Below are positions 48,694 through 60,290 of a stretch of 64,000 nt of DNA, one piece after another. The stretch comes from Chiua virens (taxonomy: Eukaryota > Basidiomycota > Agaricomycetes > Boletales > Boletaceae): assembly GCA_019787685.1 (NCBI GenBank), contig JAHNUO010000055.1, positions 43,089-107,088 of the forward strand, in the 5' to 3' direction. Position 1 is the stretch's first letter, and each line of letters begins with the position of its first letter. The notes under the pieces are model-generated. The model was given only the letters and a program-made list of their open reading frames with translations, had not been told where the DNA came from and did no database searches. The translations under genes and the position numbers were made by a program.

Positions 48694-49639
48694 TCACACC
48701 CTACCGTATCCTCCACCCTCTAAGAAAACCTTTAAGCGGTTGACAATGGTATCTAGCCCGCTTAGCCACTTCGCTAGCTCGATAAAGAACTTTTCCCTGT
48801 CCCCTCCTTGCGAGATCCGAGCGATAAAGTCGCGGCGGTAAGGGACCGCCCTGACAGCGACCTGAATAAGCACGGCCGGTAAACTAACAAACCCGAGCGC
48901 CCCCACAGCGGCGCAGAATAGCAAGAATTGACGTACGATGGCCAACGAACGCACGATGAACGTGTGGTGATGTTTGAGCACTTCATCGTACGAGCGCTTG
49001 AAGCACACATGCAACTCCACCGAAGGGTCATTTTGCATGTGCTGTAACGCCTTGCACAGAAACATGAGACCACTGATATTATTTTCAATTTATCATTCAA
49101 GCGCCGTTTTCCGGGTTGATTAGTTATGTGTCGAAGTAAGACAGGGCGTGGCTCACCGCGTTAGGCGTACCAGACAAGCAGTTCCATTACGAACTCCTTC
49201 TGATGTTTCGCTTCTGACGAGGTTCTCGAGCGTCGTCGAACTCTGGGAAGCATCTCGGTAACGCGTTCGAACACACTGTAAGGAGCAAGATAAGAATATA
49301 TAACTTCTTGCGGGAAGAGAAAATTGTGAATAGAAAACAACGTTCCTCAATGTTGCCCTTAATGTCTGCCTGGACAAATCCGAAGACTCCAGAACCAAGT
49401 AAATCTGCACCAGCTCTAAATCAGGGAAGATTCAGAGTTGGGGAGACGTAATGGAAAGCGTACCAAATAGCTTCACGAGTCCATACGAGGCTTCCAGAAA
49501 AGACACAGTATCCACCCCATATTCGGTAATGGGAACGTTAGCAAACGACTGGACGGTGGTATTTATCACCACTCATCGAATGAGTAAAAAGGAGATAGTC
49601 GCTTACTCGGACGGTCTCGAAATACGGACGTTCAGACAT
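48694..49639 (-). CDS. Glycolipid transfer protein (GLTP domain)
   Basis: Soluble protein that moves glycosphingolipids between membranes through an all-helical two-layer fold. Starts MSERPYFETVR at 49639; next exon SFANVPITEYGVDTVSFLEA then SYGLVKLF, then the helix AGADLLGSGVFGFVQADIKG (the D/N-K-x-R/N binding motif region), VRTRYRDASQSSTTLENLV, GLMFLCKALQHMQND, ELHVCFKRSYDEVLKHHHTF (the conserved His), and VAVRAVPYRRDF, ending LDTIVNRLKVFLEGGG. A 75-nt intron within the FIVRS...VAVRAVP region is in frame and stop-free. One exon (about 49350-49420) is problematic: its GLTP-like frame does not join the next exon by GT-AG rules, whereas the upstream AG of a tandem TAGAG acceptor restores frame but yields a non-homologous 25-residue segment. 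So possibly a frameshifted allele or a base error. Confidence 0.8.
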
Positions 49640-50016
49640 GATATGGAGAGAGAGAAAGGTCTATGGGCGTGTTCGCAGCCAGCCCAACTCCCTCCACTCA
49701 CAAGGCCTGGTGCACGGTGCAGCAGCCTCGAGGCTTTCAAATTGGCCACTCAGTGGATGTGGCGCAATGTCATGTTCTGAGACAACGTGAATAGAACAAG
49801 GGTAGGGCGTACACATAAACAGAGTTGAACTAAAGTTAAATTTTCAGGGTTCGAATTAGATAATTTGAGCGATCTGGCCTGGGCTCTGCCACTTCGAACG
49901 GGCCGGGACTCCAGGCCAAACACGGTTTTCCTCTCCTCCGCAATTTTTCCGACTCCCAGGGTTAGAAATTATATCGCCCGAGAGGAAATCTCTTCAGCAT
50001 GCCAAGATAGGGTCTG
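49640..50016. other. Intergenic, no supported gene
   Basis: 0.38 kb between the GLTP start and the 3' end of the second zinc-repeat gene. Confidence 0.5.
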
Positions 50017-51189
50017 CTAAGGTGTGACTTGTATGTCTTCTCCCGGCTCGTTCAATTCCCTGCTCGACCCGAAATTATCGGGATATGAAACCGCGTGTTC
50101 GACCCGGTTTTCCATGACACAAACTGATTTTCCGTATGGACCTCCCTTTTGGAGGCCAAGGTGAGTGAGAGGGCGACCCCCTGATAGTCGGTACAGTGGT
50201 TCACCCTGGCCACGAAAGTTGCTGCTAATTTCGTCTTTGGTAGCATATCGGTACGCCCATTCATCAGAGTTGTTGTGGGTATAAAACTCGCTGTTCAACG
50301 CTGGGTTTATGCACGGCGAGGTAATCGTTTTGGTTCCTTCTCAGTATGGTGCTTACTCATGGCGCAGGTGAAACTCACTTGGGAATGATTCTTGAGGCTG
50401 TGAATCCCCGTCTTCGTCATCATCCTCACCGAACGGATCCTCCAAGTTATAGGAGAGAACCAATCGGTGTGTGATTACTGAAGTCTGGCTCTCGTAGCGG
50501 TCTGCGAGACGTTGCACCACCTCTCCGTAACTATTGGCACCGAGAGCTGGCGTGACGACGTCGCGGGGAACTTGTGATGTGCCATTGGATACCTGGGTGA
50601 CCTTTGCTTTTGCACACTGCACAAAGTCAGTAAATTTCCCGTTCTTAAGCCGCAATTTACTTACCTCGAGCTTCTCGATCCCGGGGCATTTACCTCTATG
50701 CTTGAGCCATAGGCCGGGGTAATACTTAGACCTCTTATCGAGGCTGATTTCCCTGTCGCATCCTGTACAAACAACGCTCTTCGTCGTCACGTTTTTCGCG
50801 TACTCGTCTTGCTCGAGTTCCACCTTTCGTTGTTCCAAAGTCCTCCGTTTCCTCTCACAACCCGACGAGATCCAAGTGCCGTTCACGGAGCCGACTGATT
50901 CTGTGGCAGTGATAGAGTTGCTATGCTCATTCGATACTGCTGGTGGAGGTAAGATGATCACGGTGTCGGGCGGGGAAGGAGGTGTGCATGCCATGCGGGC
51001 TGGCCACGCGTGTGGCTTTGCCGGGCACGCCTTCCAGTGCTCGTTGACCAGCTTGCTGACCACACTCCAGTCTGCGCCTCGGTCGTATTCAATTACAGCA
51101 TAGCATCTGCCGCATGGAATACGATGCAAGCGGAGTGATATCCGACGATCGTAGCTAGACGCTTGGACGACGTTGTCATTATGAGACAT
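50017..51189 (-). CDS. Two-repeat CxxC-HxxxC zinc-binding protein
   Basis: Same repeat family as the gene at 44.3-46.6 kb. The frame opens upstream to 51450 but MSHNDNVVQASSYDRRIS at 51189 is the likely start. Finger 1: PCGRCYAVIEY...LVNEHWKACP; finger 2: VVCTGCDREISLDKRSK then LWLKHRGKCPG. The linker is basic (CERKRRTLEQRKVELEQDEY). A GTAAGT...TGCAG segment of 48 nt near 50620-50667 is in frame and stop-free, probably an intron joining GIEKLE to CAKAKVTQ. An acidic patch (EDPFGEDDDEDGDS) follows. A further phase-correct intron (GTGAGTTTC...CCCAG) would join ESFPS to LNSEFYTHNNSDEWAYRYAT and end at 50017; without it the protein stops at 50353 after FHLRHE. The C-terminal exon is my inference. 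Function unknown. Confidence 0.65.
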
Positions 51190-52814
51190 CGTGATGCAAG
51201 ATGAAGGCGAGCAAAGGCAAAACTGTTGGAGGGGGTCGAGAGGAGATGCGCCAACGACTCGTCGCTCACATCCTGCTTTTGATGTCCACAGATTCCACCG
51301 CTTTGTTTGTTGTGAAATGTGACAAAACAATTGGGATTGTGGAGGTTGCTTGCCTGGTATTGTGCCCATATCTGGTGACGGCAGCTCTTCTCGAATTTCC
51401 CCCACACACGAGAACGTTGTGCGATTGGTATGTTTATTGCGTTCCTTCACGAAGTTTCATTCGACGTAGCATCACTTCCCCAGGTAGGGTAGAATGCAAG
51501 TGATCCAGTTATCATGACATGCTATATATCAACTTGATAGCAGTTCCTCTGTCATTCCACCCGTTTCCCCAGGCCGCCTCCTTCATTCCTCGGAAATTAT
51601 ACTACTCAACGCTGCGGCGGTCACCGATGAGAAGTTCTTTACGCCTCTTTCCTCTCCCATGCTTGGAAAAACATGGTTCACTTCTTTCTGAAAGCACTCT
51701 TTCTGTCTTCTAGCGCCCTTCACTCAAAACGACAGCTCTTCTAAACCATCCGAAGTAGTCGCAATGCCTGGGTGCGCGTGTGGAGTACTTCATTCTATAT
51801 ACTGCTGGAATTCCGCCGAGCTTTGTGGCTCATTGAAGACTGACATCATTCCATAGGTGCCGCCTCTTCGACATGACGATGAAGAACGCCACCACGGTTC
51901 CTGCGAGATCGTTGTGGTTTTCTGTCAAGGGCTTTCTGCGCAGCCCTGACGTCAGGCTATGCCGGTAACCATGGACCGATGGACCGATCTTGATTGGGCG
52001 CAAGTGTTTTTATCCATGCGTTGTTGCAACCTGTTCAACGCGGCTCAAATTGTATGTGTTCTGAAGTGTGGCGGCAGTAAGTATTGGATAGTTCTCTCTT
52101 GGTGCTATACAACGTCTGGCTTTGCTATGAACATTCCCGCGGTTAATAGATGAGTCCAGGGATGGTTGCGGTAGCAATTGCGGTTGATTCGGATACGCAG
52201 CCTCTTGCGGCGAGCCGAAAGGGTATACTGTTCTTCCAGCGTTGATGTACATACCAACCCTTGTCGCCTTCATCCGGACCCTCGAAACAAAGGTTTGAGT
52301 TTTTTTTCGCCACTGTCGCTGACAGGACCGACTTTTCTCCCCCTGGTTGACGTTGAGAAGTCAAAATTTTGCGAGCTGATAAGCATTGTTGGTCATTCTG
52401 TATTATGTCTCAAAGAGAGGGACCTCGAGGGGAGCATGTTGGCTGTTTTTATGTGCCGCTGGGTGCGAAATGTCTCACCGGGCGCAACCGTTTCAACTGT
52501 ACGCTAGGCAACGAACCATGATACCCGGAGCGAGCGCTGCATAGCGCCGATGTTACTTGGCGCGCCTTTAAGATAGCTTTGACAAGTTGACAGCTGCGGG
52601 CTGACATATCGGCGGTTCAGCTTGTTGGACGTCAGATTTTTATTTCCTTTTTTCCGGTTTCCTCCTGTATTTTTAATAGATCCTACCAAGAGAGGCATCA
52701 CTCCGACAATCCAGTCACCATCGGATTTTCGCGCCACCCGGCACATTTAACTTTCTCCCAGGCGAGAGCCGCGCATCCTAGAATCGTCTCCTCCCCACTT
52801 CCGACTTTCTTTCA
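51190..52814. other. Divergent intergenic region
   Basis: 1.6 kb between the second zinc-repeat gene (-) and the transcription factor (+). Only short frames. Must hold both promoters; a long promoter is common for regulatory genes. Confidence 0.5.
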
Positions 52815-55800
52815 ATGCCACCAGAGCTCACAAAGGCCAAGCTGAAGCGCAAGGCCAGTCGCAGAGAAGTCGAAGAGTACAGATTTGACGGCGGCCACGC
52901 TCGCGAAATAGAACAGAAGAGGATTAACGGGCAGATCTCGTGCGCTGAGTGTAGGAGGTGCGATCACCGCGCATGTTTATACACTAGTCCCTTGATACAT
53001 TCTTACCTGATGCCACTCCCCCAGGTTGAAGATAAAGTGTGACAAGCAAATCCCCTGCCAATCATGCCAGGTACGTTTGTCTGTCCCTCGCGAGTAGGTG
53101 GGATAACCTCACCTATTTGTTCTTTTTTTCCCTCGCACAGAGGAGGGGATGCGCAGCATTGTGTCCAAATGGTTCGTTGTTACATTGTATCGTCATCCTC
53201 TCGCTTGCAATAACGGTGGGACTTTATGGTTCAAACAGGCAGCTTGTCCACTGGCCAGGGAACCCGGTATGACAATGTGACCTTTACCGGCAACTTTGTC
53301 TCTAAGCGCTCATGTTAGATTCGTTCTCGCGGCAACCGAGCACCTTCATCGCCGGATAGCTAAAATGAGCGAGCGGATCCGGCAACTGGAAGATGCCCTA
53401 AGTGACCTCCAATCCCAGCACTCGACGGAGCCTCACCCTCTCCTTCGCGAAGACCTTTTGGGAGTCAATCACAAGGATGACGAACCATCTTCCCCACCTG
53501 ATGAGTCCGGCGCTGCAACCCACCCTCCAGAGATATTAGACGCATTTGGAACGCTCTCAATCACCGACCATGGTATATCACGCTTCTTTGGGCCAACCGG
53601 TGGATCGGAGGTGAGTTCTTTTTCTTCACAAATGGTGCATGTTTCCCGTCTTATTTTAACATGATTCCCCGCTGTATGTTAGTGTCTCTTGATGGTAAGT
53701 CTTTATCCTTTTTAATGTTGGAACATCCACGTTCATCTTCATTATCAGTCGGACAACATGCCCCAACAAGACGGGGCGGACACCTCAACGCCGGATTCGG
53801 CGAGGGATGCAGACATTACCCCCTTGCCTCAGGAGGTTCGAATGTTTTCACAGGCTTTCCCATTTACCCCGATAGGTCCAACTGCTGCCGTCCGTGAATT
53901 GATAGAGGGACACTTGCCGAACTGGGAACGCGCGAGTTACTTGACTCAAACTTACTGCGAACAAGCTGGTTGGCTGTACCACGGGGTGTCCAAGGACCAG
54001 ATCGTGGACGAGCTTCTCCCGATATATTACTCGAATGGACCCCTCAAGGCGTCGGACGACAATAAGAGCGCCCACGAGCTTGCGTTGCTCTTCCTCGTTT
54101 TCGCAATGGGTGCACTTGTTGATTTGACCCAGGACCCAGCGAATGCAGAAGCAGAACATTATCACCAATTTCCCGCGCAGCGATATGTTTACAACCCATG
54201 CTGGAAAAGCCGTCCTTGGTGACGATTCAAGCACTTCATATGCTCAGTATTTACAACGCTATGAGTGGAAATGAATTGTCAGCAAAAGAAACCAGTATGG
54301 AGACCACATGGTCGTTGATTGTTCTTGCCGCGCATCTATCCCAAACCGTGTGTCTTATCTCCTGAGAGGTTGCCATGTTCTTGGTACTGATTCGCTTCCA
54401 TTTTAACAGGTTGGACTCCGTGAGTATCCCATCTATTGGCAGATTAAAGAAGCTCGTTAAGCCCTGACTCGTGGGGTTAGATCGGGACAGCACGCGATGG
54501 GGCTTGCCTGACAAAATTGTGCAACGTCGCCGTGTTCTCTTTTGGGATCTCTTTGTTGCAGATGCATGGCATGTAGGTACAAGTCATGAGATCACGTACC
54601 TATGTGGCTGACATCTTGTTTCTCAACCTAAAGAGCCTCAATACAGGCAGACCACCAAGTTTTTCCCTCGCTTACATTGATTGCCACTTTCCTGGGGGTG
54701 GGAATGTCCACGACACAGATCTGACGGACCTTCAGGCCATGTGTACGTGACCATGTGCTTGTTTTGTATCGCCACTTGCCGTTTTTCTAAAAAAAAAAAT
54801 TAACTGCAGTTGAGTCATGGGGTTATCGCTTTGCATGCGAATGTGTGGCCGAGGTTGCCACTCGCACCCTGACTGCCGAGACACCCAGCTATGCGACGAT
54901 TATGGAACTTGATCGTAAAGTGCGCGAGTTCCCGATACCTGAAGACGCGGCACACGTAGCCGCATCGGCGGCGAGTCCCGTGCCGGCCATCGAGGCGGAC
55001 GACCTGTCACTCCCTGAGTCTATGAGCCGTTTTGTGATGGCGCATTGTCGGGAAGTTAGTAAGTCGAATTCTTTTCATGTTTTTTGAAGTAGTCACGCGT
55101 CTTATTGCCTCCACCAGTATTACTTTATTTGCATCGAAGTTTCTTCGCACAGGCTATCATAGAGAACCCAGTCAATCCTCTCAAGAGCCAGTATGCGCCG
55201 TCGTTCCTCGCTGCTTATCGGGCCTCGTCGACTATACTACACACAATAGCAGCGCAATACACGATCTACCCTCAACTTTGTGCACGGTTCTGGTCTACTT
55301 GGACGTTTGCATTCTCGGCAGCGGTTCGGAGATCCTTCACTGCGTAGTTTTTGGTTACTGATGGCTTGAAAACAGATTGTCTTTGGCACCATCGTGACCC
55401 GTGGACCTCGCTCTCCTTTGGCTTCCATGCGGTCAAGGAGCTCGATGCAGCTTGTGTGCTCTTTTCCAAAGCCGCTGCATACAGTCGTAGGGCGGCGGAA
55501 AGCACTTGTATATCCTTTCAAACTAGACGTGGGATTTGCTTTTGCTACTAGTCGAGTCTTACAGCCGATCCTAACCAAATTAAGCGAGAAAGCTCATCAC
55601 GCACTGACTGCCGCTCAGAACGAGAAACCCTCTGGCCAGTTGGGTCAACAGTGGTCTGTCAATGACGAGGGTTGTGATGACGACGAACTTGCGATCTTTG
55701 CTGGGAGAACACGATTCGTGTCGACAAAGCGTCAGGCGGAGTCCAAGGGAGCACTTGAGGGCGCGCGTGCGCCCGGATATGTACCGTATCCAGGCAACGT

Positions 55801-56431
55801 TCCAGAACCATCGACCCCGCAGTTGTATCAGCATGAGGGTTCGACGTCTTCTATCAATCACTGGTCACACCATGAGCGGGATCCACCTCATTATTCAGCC
55901 CGACCTGCGGAATTTGCCGCCGCCGGCGTTCAACCACAGGTTATGCCTCAGTGGCGACCACCACGGCGATCTCACTATCCATATACACCTCAGCACCACC
56001 GTCCCCCACTTGCATCTACGTCCCAGTCCCAACCTGCCGGTCCTCCGCATGCGGCGCACAAGCATTCCACAGTGACGACTACGCCGTCCTATTCTTGGAC
56101 AGCTCAGCCATCCTCTGGTGTCTCCAATCAGTTCGGCTCGGCAAGTTATTCGGCAACTGCTGTAAATGGGGTGTCCCAATCACACGGTTATCCAAGCCAT
56201 CATCATCCACACGCCTACGAACGACCCTCTGTCGCTGCTGCAACCACCACTGCGAATGCGTACCCACACCCCCAACCGTCGCAGCAGTCTCAGACACAGC
56301 CTGCGGCGGCGACACCATCAGAGCTGACGGAGCTTGGGTTGGTATCTCAAGATTCACGATTAGACGAGCGCTGGACATCATTCATGCGCGAGTCTGGATA
56401 TTTTGAAGGATTTGGTTATCGGGGACGGTAG
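52815..56431 (+). CDS. Zn2Cys6 fungal-specific transcription factor
   Basis: Nuclear regulator with an N-terminal zinc binuclear cluster and a fungal-specific regulatory domain. Starts MPPELTKAKLKRKASRREVE at 52815. The cluster is split by introns: ISCAECRR, LKIKCDKQIPCQSCQ, RRGCAALCPNG, giving C-x2-C-x6-C-x5-C-x2-C-x4-C. A short coiled coil (ERIRQLEDALSDLQSQHS) follows. The middle domain includes ERASYLTQTYCEQAGWLYHG, ALHMLSIYNAMSGNE, VLFWDLFVADAWH, SLNTGRPPSFSLAYIDCHFP, ILLYLHRSFFAQAIIENPVN and IVFGTIVTRGPRSPL. Between about 55434 and 55495 the conserved frame shifts and returns (see findings). The tail is rich in Pro, Gln, His and Ser (PHPQPSQQSQTQPAAATPSE), an activation-type region, ending DERWTSFMRESGYFEGFGYR. 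Around nine introns; targets unknown, and closeness to a dead laccase does not show regulation of it. Confidence 0.85.
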
Positions 56432-57019
56432 AATGGCGCATATACGCAGCGTTGCGTGGAGGGAGTCCTGGCGCCGCCACTTGTGAGCGCATAACCCGAG
56501 ATTCGTGGAGCCCTTGTTGAAAGCGTTTTAGAATAGTTTCGTTCATCATCACTCCGATTAAACATGCACCTCATTCCCAGTCGAGGAAAGCTTAAAGTTA
56601 CCAACACGTACGGTGTGTGGTTTGGTCTGTGGAACCTGTATCGCGGTATCTATACATGCAACGTGTTATACATATGCTCTATTTCTATGTTTTTATAACA
56701 GTTCACTCGTATGCTGTATCCATTCCAGAAACGAATAAATAAAATGACCCGATGACTGGCTCATCGGCAAGGGTTCCTGCAAAAACCTGTTCACGAAAGA
56801 AACACCTTGTTGAAAAGGGTTCAAAATAGCCTCGATACTTACCAGCGACTGATATCATGATGCGCATGATACGAGATGATACAGTGGACTACGAGCTATG
56901 GCCCCGGTTCGCTGGGAGGTGGCAAGGGAAAGTCTTGCTGTGGACCACGGTACGGGCAAAGCGCGCGCGACGCATCTGCAAAACCAAGAGGCATGCGCTA
57001 AGGGACCGATGACACCAAC
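56432..57019. other. Convergent intergenic stretch
   Basis: 0.59 kb between the transcription factor's 3' end and the tail of the dead laccase 6. No gene seen. Confidence 0.5.
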
Positions 57020-59089
57020 AACAAAGACACGCACCATCAAGTCCAATGTATTCGTGAATCCCTTGGAAGTCCTCGACAAAGATGACGGACATGCCACTGA
57101 CCGCGAACCGCAAGAAAAATGAATGTGAGCCGATGATGATCGCCTTGGGATAGCGGCACCACCAAGTACTCACGCATGAAGATGCCATTCGTTGTGACTG
57201 AACCAAACCGATTGCAATCAAGTTTGGATCCAAAAAGTCGTCAGATACGCGCGGAATGCGTTATTTTCCTCGTGGCCCAGTCCAAAATGCGAGGAGGAAG
57301 ACGCGTACTCACCAGTGAAGCATCCAGGGCCGGGATTGTCCGTGATGAACCGAATGATGACCTCGTCGTCGGCCATCCCGGTGCTCACTGTGTCTCTCAT
57401 CACGGCGATCGTAGTTATGTAGGGCTATCAGCGCTCTTGATGACCGCAAATGGTGCTGTTGAAGAGAATTACGGATATGCTCGTCCTTTAAAACAAACGT
57501 ACGCCATGGGTGGAAAGGATGCTAATCAAAAAGAAAGAAGCACGCGCCACGGCAAACCATGATTAACACGCCAACATGCCAAGAAATGACACATACGGGA
57601 CGGCCAGGTGAATCCTTGGCAGAAAATGTGATCTCGATGATTTGGTCCTTGGGCAGCGTGTACACCGAACCCCGTGGCTCGACCTGCCATGGCGACACCG
57701 CACCACTCAGGATTTGTAGCAAGATCGGGATAGTGGGTGGTGTGTACTGAGCACCGTTGATCAAAAAGTTGAAGTCGGACATGTTTTGCCATCTCCAGAT
57801 GGAGCTTGACGTCCGGCTCGGCCTGCAAAAGGCGGGTCACAGGGGGCGCAAGCGAACGGAGGAGTGACTCGTTCAAAGGATTTTGAGGGGTGAGTTGGGC
57901 ATTATCTTTCGGTAACTGCGATGGCGCATTCGCGTACTTCAAGATGGCCCGGGTGGTTGCATCGACGGGTTGATTCGGGACCGCATGAACCCAGTAATTG
58001 TCGGGATGTTGGTCCGCATGGAGGATGAAGGAATAACGTTGTGCAGCATGGACCTGGATAGAGTCGACCGTGTAAGGTTTAACATAGTTTCCGTCCACCT
58101 CGATGACCGTCATAGTATGACCATCTATCGAGAATACGTAATTCGGTTTACAGGCCATGTTCAGCAGTCGAAAACGATAACGTTTCTTTGGTTCTACATT
58201 GATGATTGCGTGCGGGTTCTCGCACTCGTTGTTGTAGCAGCCGACCCCGTTGATTAGCACTGAAGCAGGAAAGACTTGACGATGCACTTGAGGTGAAGGT
58301 ACATGATACCTATGTCTTTCAGACAGGGGACCAAGACCGTTACTGGCTGGCTTACCAATCCATCAGTGTGATAATAGTAGAATCTATTCAAAGTAGAATC
58401 AACCTGAGTCCCAAGCACAACACATGAGTCATGACACACCATCGTCAACATCGTAACTCAAGCGATATGGGTCATCAGGATCGTATATGATCAGAGGTCC
58501 ACGAAGGCCATCGCAATACTGTGCCCCGTAATGCGAATGGTACCAGAACGTGCCCACCTGGTGTTCCGCGGTAAAATTGTATAAGAATGAATTCCCAGGC
58601 GCAATTGGACATTGGGTGACGTAGGCTGAACCATCCATTTGGTTGTGATTGTGCTGAGATATTCCATGCCAATGCTGTCGATGGAAAGGACATCAGCAAA
58701 ACAACAACCATGGAATGGAAAATCCCGCTAACAATGGTCGTCCCATGAGCATGGTATCATCGGTCAAGTAGTTGGTAACGTTTATCAGGAAGTTGTCACC
58801 CTTAGGAAGTATGTCGTCATATCCCTGTGAGTATGCACGAAATTACGAGCGTCGTACCTTTCGTCCGGCAATGATTGGACCCGGTAGAGTGTTTCCAGCA
58901 AGGATGGCACTGAAAGGGAATGAATACCGATGTCAACACCACACTGTCACGGCCAGACTCACGATTTTGGAATCCATCTGGGGACACGATGGCGTTGACA
59001 ATGGGAAGATCGCCTATGGGCCCAATAGAAGGGTGGACGGGGAAACAGTGGTCAGGTAGCGCGACCTGAGAACTTCCAAACCAAGCCAT
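57020..59089 (-). pseudogene. Laccase 6, inactivated, opposite strand
   Basis: Starts around MAWFGSSQVALPDHCFPVHP at 59089 without a convincing signal peptide. The 5' half is well preserved: [80 protein letters not shown]. The 3' half is broken: a one-base frame change at about 57785 (LEMAKH versus MSDFNFLINGAQYTP), a two-base deletion turning HPFHLHG into HPFHPW (57505-57522), a TAA soon after FAVIKSADSPT, and a one-base loss in GPWMLHC. A last exon-like piece GMSVIFVEDFQGIHEYIG is at about 57040-57090. It is only distantly related to laccases 2-4 (different spacing and intron set), so it is not a member of the tandem array. Confidence 0.85.
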
Positions 59090-60290
59090 CAGAGACTCGA
59101 GAAAGAAGGGGCAACAGTACTCAACCCGAGGTGAATAGATGGCTTTACGGCAATAAAACGGCCTTAATTTATATCCTAGGCAGCTCGGACTTGAAATTTC
59201 TCATGCTCATTCAATGTCGTGTGACACGGCGACCGACGCAGCCCAGCAACACCGTTGAACCTCGGGAATGCAGAATGTGTCAACTGCACGAACACATCAG
59301 TGTAGAGCCCGCGTGACCATATTCGCCAATCACAGAGCAAACGTTTGAGACGAGCAACTTGGTTGGCTGGACATAACGCGAGGCAATTTTGCGCATAGCT
59401 CCAAGGCTTGGAGGCCTCATTGCACGCTCCGCGGATTGTTCGATTCTGCGTATAAGACCAAGCAGAACGTGGTAAGACTATGGCGGAAAAAATGATCGTG
59501 GAACTGTGGAGCCAATAATATAGCGGTGGTTGTGAGGTGCGAAATCCTGCGAAATCGAGAGGCGGCGATTTGCTGAAGCATATTTTCGTCTCGACGACGT
59601 CCGACCCAGATCCGAGTCCCAGCAAATGACTGAACCAACAATTGTAGCACACAACGTGATGCCATCCAGAGGAGAGGTTTTCGTCATTGAATGCCCCAGA
59701 AGGCTGATCTCGGTCCGTTGAACCGTTCCGACGATGCGAAGAAGCCATCGACCCTGCCAGTGCAACGTTCAGTTCGATTTCGAAGCTTCGCCAGCACGCA
59801 AAGGCCAGTTCATCGCAGAGTAACCATCTCATGGCCGGCCACAGCAATCATGATGCGACCATCTTCATCATGGCACTCTCCACATAATCGACTCGCGAGA
59901 TTCAGACCCCCCTTTCTGCCACGCCAACCTGCACGGGGAAACAGCGCAGCACCCCACAGCGACAGGCTTCGAGTTCGAGGAATAGCAAGTGCTTTTACGT
60001 TCTGATTACGTTGCTTTCCATGAAAAAATCTGTCAACTCACATTGTTCGCTGTTAAAGAGGAAGAGCATCCGTTGGATTATTAGTCAGTGGTTGCCTTGT
60101 TCCAATCATTTTGAGGGTATCAGCTCACTGCATTACGCAGCTAGAACCAAAGAGGATTCCATTTCAAGGATGGGATGACATCGGGCTGAGTTTTGGCATA
60201 CATTAATACCCCTGGGATTCAGATCACCGCCATCCTTTGGATTCCCCACTTTAAAGAGCGACAGCCACGTTAATGTTGTGCGGCATTGAG
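59090..60290. other. Intergenic, unsupported 223-codon frame
   Basis: The largest frame is 59176-59847 on the minus strand (LAFACWRSFEIELNVALAGS in part). Its composition is rich in Trp, Cys and Ser and no domain is seen. I do not call it a gene. The part nearest 59090 was presumably the promoter of laccase 6. Confidence 0.35.

Noticed and set aside
49835..49865. tRNA-like GGTTCGAAT box
   Set aside because: Resembles a T-loop but no matching acceptor stem, D-arm or anticodon arm could be found around it.
59176..59847. 223-codon minus-strand frame
   Set aside because: Long but with no recognisable domain, odd Trp/Cys-rich composition and position in the upstream region of a dead laccase; not enough to call a gene.
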